In this document: positions 34,367 through 43,846 of the stretch, one piece after another | Layout: every line of letters starts with the position of its first letter | Numbering within the stretch: the stretch's first letter is position 1 | Assembly (NCBI RefSeq): GCF_947496995.1 | Contig: NZ_CANMFD010000003.1 | Location: forward strand, 496,001-560,000 | Length of the DNA: 64,000 nucleotides | From: an uncultured Roseibium sp. | GTDB lineage: Bacteria > Pseudomonadota > Alphaproteobacteria > Rhizobiales > Stappiaceae | Reading direction: 5' to 3' | Made by a program: the position numbers and the translations under genes | The notes under the pieces: generated by a model | Told to the model about the DNA's origin: nothing | Database searches by the model: none | The model's input: the letters and a program-made list of their open reading frames with translations, nothing else

Positions 34367-36802
34367 ATGAAAACCCACACGCAGGTCGTTGTCATTGGTG
34401 GCGGTGTCGTCGGATGCAGTGTCCTCTACCATCTGACCAAGCTCGGCTGGAAGGACGTGACGCTGGTCGAGCGCGACGAACTGACCTCCGGCTCATCCTG
34501 GCATGCCGCCGGCGGGTTCCACACTCTCAACGGCGACCCGAACGTTGCCCAGTTGCAGAGCTATACCGTCGACCTCTACAAGGAGCTGGAAGAGATCTCC
34601 GGCCAGTCTTGCAGCCTGCATCTGACCGGCGGCGTCATGCTCGCCGACACACCCGAGCGCATGGACTTCCTGCGTCTTGCCCAGGCCAAGGGCCGTTATC
34701 TCGGCATGGACCTGGAATTGATCTCGGTCAGCGAAGCCAAGGCGATGTTCCCGATCCTCGACGAGAAACATTTCATCGGCGCGCTGTGGGATCCGGTCGA
34801 AGGCCACCTCGACCCCTCCGGTACAACCCACGCCTATGCCAAGGCCGCCCGCGTCAACGGCGCCACCGTCTACCGGCATACAAAGGTGGAAGAGCTGGTC
34901 CAGACCCCCGACGGAACCTGGGACGTGATTACGAACAAGGGCACCATCCGCGCCGAGCATGTGGTCAATGCGGGCGGGTTGTGGGCACGCGAATGCGGCC
35001 GCATGGTCGGCATCGAGCTGCCGGTCCTTGCCATGGAGCACATGTATCTGCTGACCGACGAAATGCCGGAAGTCACCGCCCACAACGAAGCCACCGGCAA
35101 GGAACTGATCGGGGTGCTCGACTTCGGCGGCGAGATCTACACCCGCCAGGAAGGCAAGGGTATCCTGCTGGGCACCTACGAGCAGAACTGCCGCCCCTGG
35201 AGCCCGCGCGAGACACCCTGGGACTTCGGCCACGAGCTGCTTCCGCCCGATCTCGACCGCATCGCCCCGGAACTGGAAGTCGGCTTCGAGCATTTCCCGG
35301 CGTTGCAGAATGCCGGCATCAAGCAGATCATCAACGGCCCCTTCACCTTCGCGCCCGACGGCAACCCACTGGTCGGGCCTGTCCGGGGCCTCAGGAACTA
35401 CTGGGTCGCCTGCGGCGTCATGGCCGGTTTCAGCCAGGGCGGCGGCGTCGGCCTGACGCTCGCCAACTGGATGATCAATGGCGATCCGGGTTATGACATC
35501 TGGGGCATGGATGTCGCCCGCTACGGTTCCTGGGCGACGCTCTCCTACACCAACGCCAAGGTCCGGGAAAACTACCGCCGCCGCTTCCGCATCCGCTTCC
35601 CCAACGAGGAGCTTCCCGCTGGACGACCGCACCAGACGACGCCGCTTTACGATCGCATGCTGGCCCAGGGCGCGGTTATGGGCGACAGCTGGGGACTGGA
35701 AACGCCGCTCTGGTTCGCCCCGCAAGGCGTGGAGCCGAAAGACGTCGTGTCCTTCCGCCGCTCCAACGACTTCGATGCCATCGGCGCGGAATGCCGCGCC
35801 GTACGTGAAAGCGTCGGCATCACCGAGATCGCCAACTTCGCCAAATACGAGATCACCGGCCCGGGCGCGGAAGGCTTCCTGTCGAGACTGATGACCAACA
35901 CCATGCCGAAGGTGGGCCGCATCGTCCTCACGCCGATGCTGAACACCAGCGGCAAGCTCATCGGCGATTTCACCATTGCCCGCGCGGGCGAGGAAAAATT
36001 CTACATGTTCGGCTCGTCCCAGGCCGAGATCACGCACATGCGCTGGTTCGAAAAGCACCTGACCGCGGATGGCTCGGTGGCCATACGCGCCCTCAATCTC
36101 GGCTGGGTCGGCCTCTCCGTCGCAGGCCCGAATGCCCGCAAGGTTCTGGCAAAGGTGACCGGCGACGACGTCTCGGGCGAAGCCTTCCGTTTCATGGATT
36201 TTCGCGAGATGGATGTCGCCAGCGCGCCCTGCAAAGTCAACCGCATCAGCTATACCGGCGATCTTGGCTACGAGATCTGGATGGCTCCGGAATACGAACG
36301 TCAGGTCTATGACGCGCTGATGGCGGCAGGCGCGGAATTCGGCATCCGCAATTTCGGCATGCGGGCTCTCCTGTCCCTGCGCCTTGAAAAGAATTTCGGC
36401 ACCTGGTTCCGAGAGTTCCGGCCGATCTACGGCCCGTATGAGGCCGACCTCGGCCGCTTCGTGAAACTGTCGAAAGAGACGTTCATCGGCAAGGAAGCGG
36501 CCCGGACGGAATTCGAGGAAGGACCGGAGCGGCGGCGGGTCACTTTTGTCGTCGATGCCCTGGACGCCGATGTCATGGGCGACGAACCGGTCTGGCACCA
36601 GGGCAAGGTGATCGGCTGGATCACCTCTGGCGGCTATGCGCATTTTATCGGAAGATCCCTCGCCCAGGGCTACGTGCCGGCGGCACTGGCCGAAGAGACC
36701 GGCAAAGGTGCATTCGAGATCGAGATCCTCGGAGACCGCCGCAAGGCGACCCTGATCATCGAACCCCTATTCGACCCGAAAGCCGAACGCATGCGCATGT
36801 AG
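34367..36802 (+). CDS. FAD-dependent dimethylglycine/sarcosine dehydrogenase-like protein with GcvT domain
   Basis: 811 residues, two parts. Residues 1 to about 420 are a DAO-type FAD domain (VVVIGGGVVGCSVLYHL) with TSGSSWHAAGGFHTL, where His46 matches the covalent-FAD histidine of dimethylglycine dehydrogenase. Residues about 430-811 are a GcvT-like folate-binding domain (GYEIWMAPEY, YEADLGRFVKL). Such enzymes oxidise N-methyl groups and pass the one-carbon unit to tetrahydrofolate. In operon with the MttB homologue, it is the best candidate for the next demethylation step. The exact amine is not determined. Confidence 0.85.
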   Translation: MKTHTQVVVIGGGVVGCSVLYHLTKLGWKDVTLVERDELTSGSSWHAAGGFHTLNGDPNVAQLQSYTVDLYKELEEISGQSCSLHLTGGVMLADTPERMDFLRLAQAKGRYLGMDLELISVSEAKAMFPILDEKHFIGALWDPVEGHLDPSGTTHAYAKAARVNGATVYRHTKVEELVQTPDGTWDVITNKGTIRAEHVVNAGGLWARECGRMVGIELPVLAMEHMYLLTDEMPEVTAHNEATGKELIGVLDFGGEIYTRQEGKGILLGTYEQNCRPWSPRETPWDFGHELLPPDLDRIAPELEVGFEHFPALQNAGIKQIINGPFTFAPDGNPLVGPVRGLRNYWVACGVMAGFSQGGGVGLTLANWMINGDPGYDIWGMDVARYGSWATLSYTNAKVRENYRRRFRIRFPNEELPAGRPHQTTPLYDRMLAQGAVMGDSWGLETPLWFAPQGVEPKDVVSFRRSNDFDAIGAECRAVRESVGITEIANFAKYEITGPGAEGFLSRLMTNTMPKVGRIVLTPMLNTSGKLIGDFTIARAGEEKFYMFGSSQAEITHMRWFEKHLTADGSVAIRALNLGWVGLSVAGPNARKVLAKVTGDDVSGEAFRFMDFREMDVASAPCKVNRISYTGDLGYEIWMAPEYERQVYDALMAAGAEFGIRNFGMRALLSLRLEKNFGTWFREFRPIYGPYEADLGRFVKLSKETFIGKEAARTEFEEGPERRRVTFVVDALDADVMGDEPVWHQGKVIGWITSGGYAHFIGRSLAQGYVPAALAEETGKGAFEIEILGDRRKATLIIEPLFDPKAERMRM

Positions 36803-36856
36803 TCATTGCCTTCAAAAAAGCCCGACGGCCCTTGCGCGCTTTGGCGGCCGTAACGA

Positions 36857-37372
36857 TCACATGGCCGTCACCAGGATCACGGCCATCGCGATGCCATAGA
36901 CCAGCACGCCACCAATGATCCAAAGATGCTGATTGTTGAAACCAAGCTTCTTCTCCACCCGATCCGAAAACAGCTTCAACAGTTCGGGCCACGTGTAGGA
37001 GACGAAATCGCCCTGGGTCATGATCGACACGAGTTTTCCCTCGTCGTCGACGACCGGAAGACGTCGGAACCGCTCGTTCGACATCACCCGCAACCAGTCG
37101 ATGACGTTGTCGCCTTCGCGTGCCACACGCAGATTGGTTGTCATGATTTCGGAAAGTTTGGCCTCATCCGGCCTTTTGTTCTCGGCCACGATCCGGCGCA
37201 TGAGATCGCGCTCGGTGACCAGCCCGATAACCTTGTTTTCCGTATCCGTGATGATTACGGACCCAATGTTCCGGGACGACATTTCCCTCGCGGCCTCCAG
37301 GACGGTCTGGTCAGGTCCTGCGGTAAAGGGCTTGGGTTTGGAAAGATACTCGATCCGTTCTCTGATCTTCAT
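36857..37372 (-). CDS. CBS-domain protein with C-terminal membrane helix
   Basis: 171 residues. Two CBS motifs lie at about 15-65 (MSSRNIGSVIITDTENKVIGLVTERDL) and 80-130 (FRRLPVVDDEGKLVSIMTQGD). A single hydrophobic helix (LWIIGGVLVYGIAMAVILV) ends the chain, so it is probably anchored with the CBS pair in the cytoplasm, where it may bind adenine nucleotides. Start at 37372 has ACAGGAG 8 nt upstream. The target is unknown. Confidence 0.82.
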   Translation of the reverse strand: MKIRERIEYLSKPKPFTAGPDQTVLEAAREMSSRNIGSVIITDTENKVIGLVTERDLMRRIVAENKRPDEAKLSEIMTTNLRVAREGDNVIDWLRVMSNERFRRLPVVDDEGKLVSIMTQGDFVSYTWPELLKLFSDRVEKKLGFNNQHLWIIGGVLVYGIAMAVILVTAM

Positions 37373-37581
37373 GGTCGAACTCCTGTGTTGCTTCACAGGA
37401 CATACGCCGTGGGCGGCAAGCCGGTTTACTAAGGGTCAAATGCTCATAAATGAAAAGGAAATGGCAGCGACTATTGCGAAGTCTTGAAAAACCTCGCGAG
37501 GAAGCGTTTGCAGAGTGGACTTTTGCCCCGTCAAGAGGGGTGACACCGCAAGGTGAAGCCGATCCGGCCTGTACTATCTAC

Positions 37582-37890
37582 TTATTTCAGCCGGATGATC
37601 TTCGCGCCAAGGTGACGGACATAGTCGCTCTGGTTGGCGATCACCACCACATTGGTTTCGCGCACTTCCGTCTGCTTCAGCTCCAGCGGCGTCTTGCCGT
37701 CCGGATTGACGACGACCTTGCGGGTCGGCGGCAGGGCGCGGAACACCAGCACACCGGCTTCCTTTGTGACGACAGCGCCGTAAGGCTCGTCATGCAGGAT
37801 GCGGACCGTGCCGCTTTCGGCCTGTGCGGCAGCTCCCAGAACGAGGCTGAGGCCGGCGGCGGCCAGAAGAGATTTGCAGACCAGTTTCAT
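37582..37890 (-). CDS. small secreted protein of unknown function
   Basis: 102 residues starting MKLVCKSLLAAAGLSLVLGA, a clear Sec signal cleaved after AQA near residue 23. The mature 80 residues (SGTVRILHDEPYGAVVTKEA...) look like a small beta-rich domain with no cysteines. No family recognised. I trimmed the longer open frame to the signal-peptide ATG. It lies alone between a CBS protein and a LysR gene. Confidence 0.65.
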   Translation of the reverse strand: MKLVCKSLLAAAGLSLVLGAAAQAESGTVRILHDEPYGAVVTKEAGVLVFRALPPTRKVVVNPDGKTPLELKQTEVRETNVVVIANQSDYVRHLGAKIIRLK

Positions 37891-38073
37891 GACGCGTCTC
37901 GCTGTTAACGATTGGTTTACCAAGAATCGTAACCGCTTGTTAACTTTTGCGCCAGTGGTTGTGCGGGTTTGTCCCGGAAAAGACCGCATATGGTAAACAA
38001 CCAGGCGGACATGGCCGCGTGCCGAAAGACCGACCGGACGGGAGGTTCAAACTGTTTGCCCAAGGCGGGTTGT

Positions 38074-38976
38074 TCAGTTCGGAAGGCTGAGGCTGAGCTC
38101 GCGAAAGCTCTCCTCCACATGCTTGGCGAAGGCATGCGTGGCTCTGCCCGCGCTGGGCCGTTCGACCATGATGATGTGATAGTCGCCGATTTCCGGAAGT
38201 CCGTGACGGCTGTCCAGCACCTGCAGGGGCGGCGCGACGACGCTAGCGGGAAAGGGCGCTATGGCAAGATCGGCAAGCAGGGCCGCTTCCTGACCGGCGC
38301 TGTGAAAGCTGGTGTAGGAAATCCTGTAGGGTTTTTGCGCGTCGTCCAGAGCCACCCGCGCCGCCCGGCGCCACGGGCAACCGGGCGTGGAGACCGCCAG
38401 CGGCACGGGCTCGCGCTCATAGGCGATGCCGCCCTCCAGTCCAACCCAGACGAGCGGTTCCCTGAAGACCACTTCGCCGCTCCGCGCCAGACCAGATCCC
38501 GGCCGCGCGGTGAAGAGAGCAAGATCCAGTTCGCGCTTCCTGACCTTCTCATCCAGTTTCGGACTGCCGTCCAGATGCACATCCACATTGACGCCCGGAT
38601 GGGTCCGGGCAAAACGCGACAGGATGTTGGGCAGGAAACGGGTGCCGAAATCCGACGGCGCGCCGAACCTGACCTCCCCCTCGACCTCCGGCGAAACGAA
38701 CAATCCGACCGCTTCCTCGTTCAGCATCAGGATCCGCCGGGCATAGCCAAGCAGTGCTTCGCCTTCCGGGGTGAGACGCACCGTGCGCCCCTCCCGCGCG
38801 AACACCGAAACCTGCAGCAGCGTCTCCAGCTTCTTGATCTGCATGGACACAGCGGAAGGTGTGCGCCCGACAAGTTCGGAAGCCTTTGTAAAACTTGAAG
38901 TTTCCGCAATCGCAACAAAGGTGCGGTAGAGATCGAGATCTATGAGCGGCGTGCCGGCGCCGGGCAGTTTTGCCAT
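38074..38976 (-). CDS. LysR-family transcriptional regulator, LrhA-like
   Basis: 300 residues. N-terminal helix-turn-helix SSFTKASELVGRTPSAVSMQIKKLETLL, then effector domain. The beginning IDLDLYRTFVAIAETSSFTKA and the GEVRFGAPSDFGTRFLP block are typical of the LrhA/HexA-like group. Divergent from a small open frame at 39139 across 162 nt; the target is not evident. Confidence 0.88.
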   Translation of the reverse strand: MAKLPGAGTPLIDLDLYRTFVAIAETSSFTKASELVGRTPSAVSMQIKKLETLLQVSVFAREGRTVRLTPEGEALLGYARRILMLNEEAVGLFVSPEVEGEVRFGAPSDFGTRFLPNILSRFARTHPGVNVDVHLDGSPKLDEKVRKRELDLALFTARPGSGLARSGEVVFREPLVWVGLEGGIAYEREPVPLAVSTPGCPWRRAARVALDDAQKPYRISYTSFHSAGQEAALLADLAIAPFPASVVAPPLQVLDSRHGLPEIGDYHIIMVERPSAGRATHAFAKHVEESFRELSLSLPN

Positions 38977-39138
38977 GATCGTACCTTGCGGTTATTCGGA
39001 TCAATTTTTTTGAACGATAGCATGAATACAATTCGTTTGATTGAAGCGCAAGTTTTGCCCATATGGAAGGCAAGCGGCCCATTTTCGCAGCAGTGGCCGA
39101 GAAACTTTCACATCGAACAGATCAGGATTGGAAACGCC

Positions 39139-39273
39139 ATGACCTATCTTGCACAAGCTCTCGGCACGAACCTCATGGGTCTCGTCCACGGCAACTCCGC
39201 CTCTCACCTGGCCCGCATGGACGAAGCTCTGCGTCTGCGCGAAATCGCCCGGAAACAGAATTCCGCCCGCTGA
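39139..39273 (+). CDS. possible 44-residue protein, divergent from LysR
   Basis: MTYLAQALGTNLMGLVHGNSASHLARMDEALRLREIARKQNSAR-type sequence split as an apolar first half and a charged helical second half (positions given here, not a known family). It begins 162 nt from the LysR start on the opposite strand, and GGAAACGCC precedes the ATG as a weak ribosome site. It is the kind of small target often encoded opposite a LysR gene. Codon use looks normal, but the short length keeps confidence modest. Confidence 0.4.
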   Translation: MTYLAQALGTNLMGLVHGNSASHLARMDEALRLREIARKQNSAR

Positions 39274-39291
39274 AACGCGGACGTAGCGGAC

Positions 39292-40119
39292 TTACGCCAG
39301 ACCGGGGTAGCCCAGTCCGGCGGCCTCTCTTTCCATGGAGAGAATTGGCGCATAGTCCGCAACAGACAATCGTGAGAAGCCGTGAATGCCCAGGCGTTCG
39401 CGGCTTTTCCGCGTTTCGGGTGCCGTGAAAATCGCCGCAACCGTTTCCGCGATGAGATCGGCTTGCCTGTCGGAAAACCGCAAGGATGTGATCAGCGGCA
39501 GACCGGGGACGGACGCCGTCCGGTCAATCGGTCTGAGTTGCGTCGCAAGGTCCGGCAGATACCGGCAGGCGAGATCCCAGCAGACCGCGTCGATGGCGGC
39601 CACGTCGGCATCTTTCCGCGCCACTGCGGTCAGGGAGGCCCGATGCCCGCCGCTGGCCGTAACGCTCGAGAAAAACGTTTTTCCGTCTGCGAGCCGGGCC
39701 ACGCTATGGCGCAGGGCGTTCATACCCGACTGGCTGTCCGGACTGTTGAAGACCACCCGTGCACCGCGCAGGTCCGAAAGCCTTTCAAGAGGGCTGTCGC
39801 GCCTGACAACGATCTGGCTGCAATACCTCGGCCCGTCGCAGCCCGGTGCCGCGTAATGCGGTGCCCCCAGTAGCCTGACCTTGCCGCTCAGCGCATGTGT
39901 CAGCGGATAACCGCAGGTCTGCGTCAGCAGCACGTCCGGACGGGCCCAGGCTTCGCCAAGATCCAGATGCTCCGGCCACTCAGCAATTTGGGAAGGTGTC
40001 AGCCCGAGCGCTTCCACGAGTGCGGTCTGCAGGGCGGCTTCAAGATCGGCAGTCGCGTTCCGCACCTCCGGCCAGTCGTACATCGGCAGCCGGACGTGAA
40101 AACATTCGTCCCCCGTCAA
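39292..40119 (-). CDS. PhnD/SsuA-type substrate-binding-like protein without signal peptide
   Basis: 275 residues resembling phosphate/phosphonate ABC binding proteins (PLPMYDWPEVR-like start, VLLTQTCGYPLTHAL, DLRGARVVFNSPDSQSGMNALR). I see no signal peptide or lipobox, so if secreted it is by another route, or it works as a cytoplasmic sensor/enzyme. Start is probably the TTG at 40119, which overlaps the desaturase stop (TTGA); the ATG at 40083 is the alternative. No permease or ATPase gene is adjacent. Confidence 0.7.
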   Translation of the reverse strand: MTGDECFHVRLPMYDWPEVRNATADLEAALQTALVEALGLTPSQIAEWPEHLDLGEAWARPDVLLTQTCGYPLTHALSGKVRLLGAPHYAAPGCDGPRYCSQIVVRRDSPLERLSDLRGARVVFNSPDSQSGMNALRHSVARLADGKTFFSSVTASGGHRASLTAVARKDADVAAIDAVCWDLACRYLPDLATQLRPIDRTASVPGLPLITSLRFSDRQADLIAETVAAIFTAPETRKSRERLGIHGFSRLSVADYAPILSMEREAAGLGYPGLA

Positions 40120-41033
40120 GAAACCGCCTCGTCCGTATCCCGGCGCCTGAGGGGATGGGGAACGGGCTCCTTGACCTTGAAGAGATACCGCCGTGCCAGA
40201 TCGAAATAGCTGGCGAACACATATCCTTCGTTGCGCCGCCGCCACTCGTCCCGCGCGGCCCGGTAAATGCCTGGCAGCCGATACCACGGCGCCCTCGGAT
40301 GGGCGTGGTGGACGACATGCAGATTGTTGTTCAGGAAGAGCAGCGAAAAGACCGGGCAGAATTCGACCACGATGGAACGCGCTTCGGCATTTTCATGGGC
40401 CCGGTGTTCGGCATAGGTACGCAGCATAAGCAGGCTCATTGCGGGATAGGCTATGCCGAAAACATAGAGCCAGAACGGCATTGCGCCAATCACCGTCACG
40501 AAGAAAATGACTGGAAGCAGCCCTGCAAGATGATGCACCCAGGCTCTCAGAACCGCCCTGTCGCCCGCACACAACTTTCGAATCTCGGCACCGTAGAACC
40601 CGACGAGAGACACGGCGGGACCGATCAGCAATCGGCCGAGAAGCGTATTGTTGACCGTGAGAACGAAACGAATGACAGCGGGAAGCCTTTTCCAGTCGCG
40701 CCAGGCGAGATAGGAACTCTCCGGGTCGTCATAAGGGTCGGTCAGCCGGTCATTGTTATGATGACGCAGATGCAGCGACTTGAACCGGCGGTAGGGAATG
40801 AACAGCCCGAGAGGGAAATAGACCAGCGCCTCGTTGAATGCGGGGTTGCGTGTCGGGTGACCGTGCAGGACCTCGTGCTGCAGAGAGGACTGCAGCGTCA
40901 CCAGAACCGCGGCCATCGGGCAGACGACCCAGGCGCCCAAAACACCATAAAATCCGACCAGTAGAATCCAGACTGCCGACGTGGCGGCAATCAATGCCAG
41001 CGTCGGCCATTCGCAAGCTTTTGCGCGTGGCAC
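40116..41033 (-). CDS. fatty acid desaturase-family membrane protein
   Basis: 305 residues with four predicted membrane segments and all three di-iron histidine boxes: H53-EVLH-GH59, H88-LRHH92 and N-LHVVHH (His239, 242, 243). It would introduce a double bond, or hydroxylate, a lipid or small substrate at the inner membrane. Start chosen at GTG 41033, because GGAGAG sits 6-8 nt upstream and the upstream part is low-complexity. Translationally coupled to the PhnD-like gene. Confidence 0.8.
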   Translation of the reverse strand: MPRAKACEWPTLALIAATSAVWILLVGFYGVLGAWVVCPMAAVLVTLQSSLQHEVLHGHPTRNPAFNEALVYFPLGLFIPYRRFKSLHLRHHNNDRLTDPYDDPESSYLAWRDWKRLPAVIRFVLTVNNTLLGRLLIGPAVSLVGFYGAEIRKLCAGDRAVLRAWVHHLAGLLPVIFFVTVIGAMPFWLYVFGIAYPAMSLLMLRTYAEHRAHENAEARSIVVEFCPVFSLLFLNNNLHVVHHAHPRAPWYRLPGIYRAARDEWRRRNEGYVFASYFDLARRYLFKVKEPVPHPLRRRDTDEAVS

Positions 41034-41313
41034 ACGTCTCTCCAGTTGATTTTGAATCGGCGTTCGGAAACGAACTCCGCAAACTATGTCCGGGAGAGAC
41101 GTTGGGTTCAACAGGAGACTAGGGAACAAATTCTACAATCGTTTTCACAATCTTCCATATGTTTATAAAATTCATGTGCTTGGTTTTTAATAGACAATTA
41201 TTGATTTTATCGAGCATGTTTCGGCTGTTTCAGAACAATCTCTGGCGGTTTCTCCTCTGGACAAACCCGGACGGCTCGCCTGTTGTGGTCCGAAACGCGA
41301 GAAGGAACGCTGA

Positions 41314-42636
41314 ATGGCCAGTCCGGAGAGCCAGAAGACCCCCTATGACGCCATCATCATCGGCGCCGGTATCATCGGCTGCGCGATTGCCCATGCGATG
41401 GCAAGCAAGGGCCGCAGGACGCTGAATGTCGACGCCCTGCCCGCGGCCGGTTACGGTTCAACCTCTTCATCGGCAGCGGTCATCCGCACCTACTACTCCA
41501 CGCTGGACGGCACCGCGATGGCGCTGGAGGGATATCACGACTGGAAGAACTGGCAGTCCTGCCTTGGCATGGAAGACCCGGAAGGCCTGGCCAGGTTTGT
41601 CGAAACCGGAACACTGGTCATGAAAACCGCGGCCAACAACTATCTCGAGCGCGTCCTGAAACACGCCGACACCCTCGGCATCGCCTATGAGCACTGGTCC
41701 GCGGAAAAGATCCTCGAGCGCATGCCGGGATACAATCTGGAATGCTTCGCCCCAGCCAAAAAGATGGACCATGACGACTTCGGCGCCCCGACCGGCGGAG
41801 AAATCCGCAGCGGTGTGTTTTTCCCCGCGGGCGGTTATGTCGACGATCCGCAGCTCGCGGCCCGCAATCTCAAAGATGCCGCCAGCCGCCACGGCGCGGA
41901 ATTCCGGTTCAACACCAAGGTCGTGAAAATTCAGGTCGAGGATAACCGCGTGAGCGGGATCGTCTGTGCCGATGGCAGCGAACTCCACTCAGCCATCGTC
42001 ATCAATGTCGCCGGTCCCCACTCGGGCAAGGTCAACGACCTGCTGGACGGCGACCCGGGCATCCGCATCGGACACAGACCGCTGCGCCAGGAGGTGGTGC
42101 AGATCAAACCACCGGAACGGCTCGGCTATTCCCGCGAAGGTCTGATCGTCTCCGATAGCGATATTGCCGTCTACCTGAAGCCGGGCAGCGGCGGCCAGCT
42201 CATGCTCGGCAGCGAAAACCCGCCCTGCGATCCGCCGCTGGAAGAAGACCCGGATGACTTTCCCCGCGACCTCACCGACCGCGCACTGACCTATGCCTAC
42301 CGCTACTCCCAGCGCCTGCCCGACCTCGGCGTCTCGCAGCACCCTGTCGGCATCGCCGATCTGTACGACGCCACCGACGACTGGCTGCCGATCTATGACC
42401 GCAGCGATATCGACGGCTACTACCTGGCCATCGGCACCAGCGGCAACCAGTTCAAGAATGCCCCGGTCGCCGGACGGTTGATGGCGGATCTCGTCGACTA
42501 TTGCGAAACAGGCAACGATCACGACGCCTCCCCGTTCCGCTTCCCGCTCAAAAAGGCCGGTCACACCCTGAACACCGCAACGTTTTCCCGCAAGCGCGAC
42601 CTGACGAAGGAAAGCTCGTTTTCCGTCCTGGGGTGA
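41314..42636 (+). CDS. FAD-dependent oxidoreductase, sarcosine oxidase/DAO type
   Basis: 440 residues with the FAD motif AIIIGAGIIGCAIAHAMASKG at the N-terminus and a DAO-fold substrate domain (YGSTSSSAAVIRTYYSTLDG). The C-terminal LAIGTSGNQFKNAPVAGRLMADL resembles sarcosine oxidase beta subunit and related amine oxidases. Start ATG follows GAAGGAACGCTGA. It stands between the desaturase and helicase genes; its amine substrate is unknown. Confidence 0.83.
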   Translation: MASPESQKTPYDAIIIGAGIIGCAIAHAMASKGRRTLNVDALPAAGYGSTSSSAAVIRTYYSTLDGTAMALEGYHDWKNWQSCLGMEDPEGLARFVETGTLVMKTAANNYLERVLKHADTLGIAYEHWSAEKILERMPGYNLECFAPAKKMDHDDFGAPTGGEIRSGVFFPAGGYVDDPQLAARNLKDAASRHGAEFRFNTKVVKIQVEDNRVSGIVCADGSELHSAIVINVAGPHSGKVNDLLDGDPGIRIGHRPLRQEVVQIKPPERLGYSREGLIVSDSDIAVYLKPGSGGQLMLGSENPPCDPPLEEDPDDFPRDLTDRALTYAYRYSQRLPDLGVSQHPVGIADLYDATDDWLPIYDRSDIDGYYLAIGTSGNQFKNAPVAGRLMADLVDYCETGNDHDASPFRFPLKKAGHTLNTATFSRKRDLTKESSFSVLG

Positions 42637-42724
42637 CAGGCGCGGTGCAAACACGGGATTCGCCCTTGGCCGACTCAGCCAAATCAGGGTAAGCAACCGG
42701 GTCTGCAATCTGAAGGAACGTTCC

Positions 42725-43846
42725 TTGGCCTGGTCCCCGCAACAAGATGAAGCCCTGAAAGCGACCGCCGCCTGGCTCCAGCGCGGCGACCGGCAGGTGT
42801 TCCGGCTGTTCGGCTACGCGGGCACCGGCAAGACAACGCTCGCCCGCCATCTGGCCGAAGGCATCGACGGCGATGTCTGTTTCGGCGCCTTCACCGGCAA
42901 GGCTGCCCATGTGCTGCGCCAGAAGGGCTGCGAGGACGCGGGCACCATCCACTCCCTGATCTACCGCCCGCGCTCCGCGAAGGAAGAAGAGACGACGGAC
43001 GACGATGAAGAGGACGCAGGTCCGCAGTTTGCCATCAAGCGGGACAGCGCCGCCGCAACAGCGAGCCTGATCGTCATCGACGAGTGTTCCATGGTGGACG
43101 AGGATCTCGGTAAGGATCTCCTGTCCTTCGGGACGCCGGTGCTGGTGCTCGGGGATCCCGCGCAGCTCCCCCCGGTGAAGGGCGGCGGCTATTTCACCGA
43201 TGCCGAACCGGACGTGATGCTGACGGAAGTTCATCGCCAGGCGCAGGACAATCCGATCGTGCGCATGTCCATGACCATCCGCGACGGCGGCGAACTGGAT
43301 TACGGCGTCTTCGGTGAAAGCAAGGTAATCCATCGCCGCGAGATCGACAGGGAGCAGATCCTGGCGGCGGACCAGGTGCTGGTCGGCACCAACAAGACCC
43401 GGCGGCTTTACAACAGCCGCATCCGCGAACTGAAGGATTTCACGACGCCGATGCCCGCCGTTGGCGACAAGCTCGTCTGCCTCCGCAACGACAAGACCAA
43501 GGGCCTTTTGAACGGCGGACTGTGGACCGTGAAGCGGCTGCGCCAGTCACGCGGCAACACCTTGCGGTTCGATGTCGTCACCGAGGACGATCTCGCCAAA
43601 ACAACCGTCAAGGTGAAGGTACTTCCGGCGATGTTCGAAGACGGTGCGGAAGCCATACCCTATGCGATCCGCCGCAAGGCCGACGAATTCGACTACGGCT
43701 ACGCCCTGACCGTGCACAAGGCGCAGGGGTCGCAATGGGACGATGTGGTTCTGTTCGATGAAAGCTGGGCGTTCCGCGAGCACAAGAGCCGCTGGCTTTA
43801 TACGGCGGTCACTCGCGCGGCCGAACGCATCACTGTCGTAAGATAG
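42725..43846 (+). CDS. RecD-like ATP-dependent DNA helicase
   Basis: 373-residue SF1 helicase, shorter than RecD2. Motif I GYAGTGKTTLARHLA is near residue 35, motif II is LIVIDECSMVD, and the C-terminal UvrD-type motifs are VHKAQGSQWDDVVLFDES and YTAVTRAAERI. The start is TTG at 42725 with GAAGGA 7 nt upstream. Probably a stand-alone DNA repair or replication helicase. Its 3' end overlaps the convergent tetR gene by 17 nt. Confidence 0.85.
   Translation: MAWSPQQDEALKATAAWLQRGDRQVFRLFGYAGTGKTTLARHLAEGIDGDVCFGAFTGKAAHVLRQKGCEDAGTIHSLIYRPRSAKEEETTDDDEEDAGPQFAIKRDSAAATASLIVIDECSMVDEDLGKDLLSFGTPVLVLGDPAQLPPVKGGGYFTDAEPDVMLTEVHRQAQDNPIVRMSMTIRDGGELDYGVFGESKVIHRREIDREQILAADQVLVGTNKTRRLYNSRIRELKDFTTPMPAVGDKLVCLRNDKTKGLLNGGLWTVKRLRQSRGNTLRFDVVTEDDLAKTTVKVKVLPAMFEDGAEAIPYAIRRKADEFDYGYALTVHKAQGSQWDDVVLFDESWAFREHKSRWLYTAVTRAAERITVVR

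Noticed and set aside
34493-36643. 716-residue open frame on the minus strand
   Set aside because: Antisense to the dimethylglycine-dehydrogenase-like gene, without recognisable protein features.
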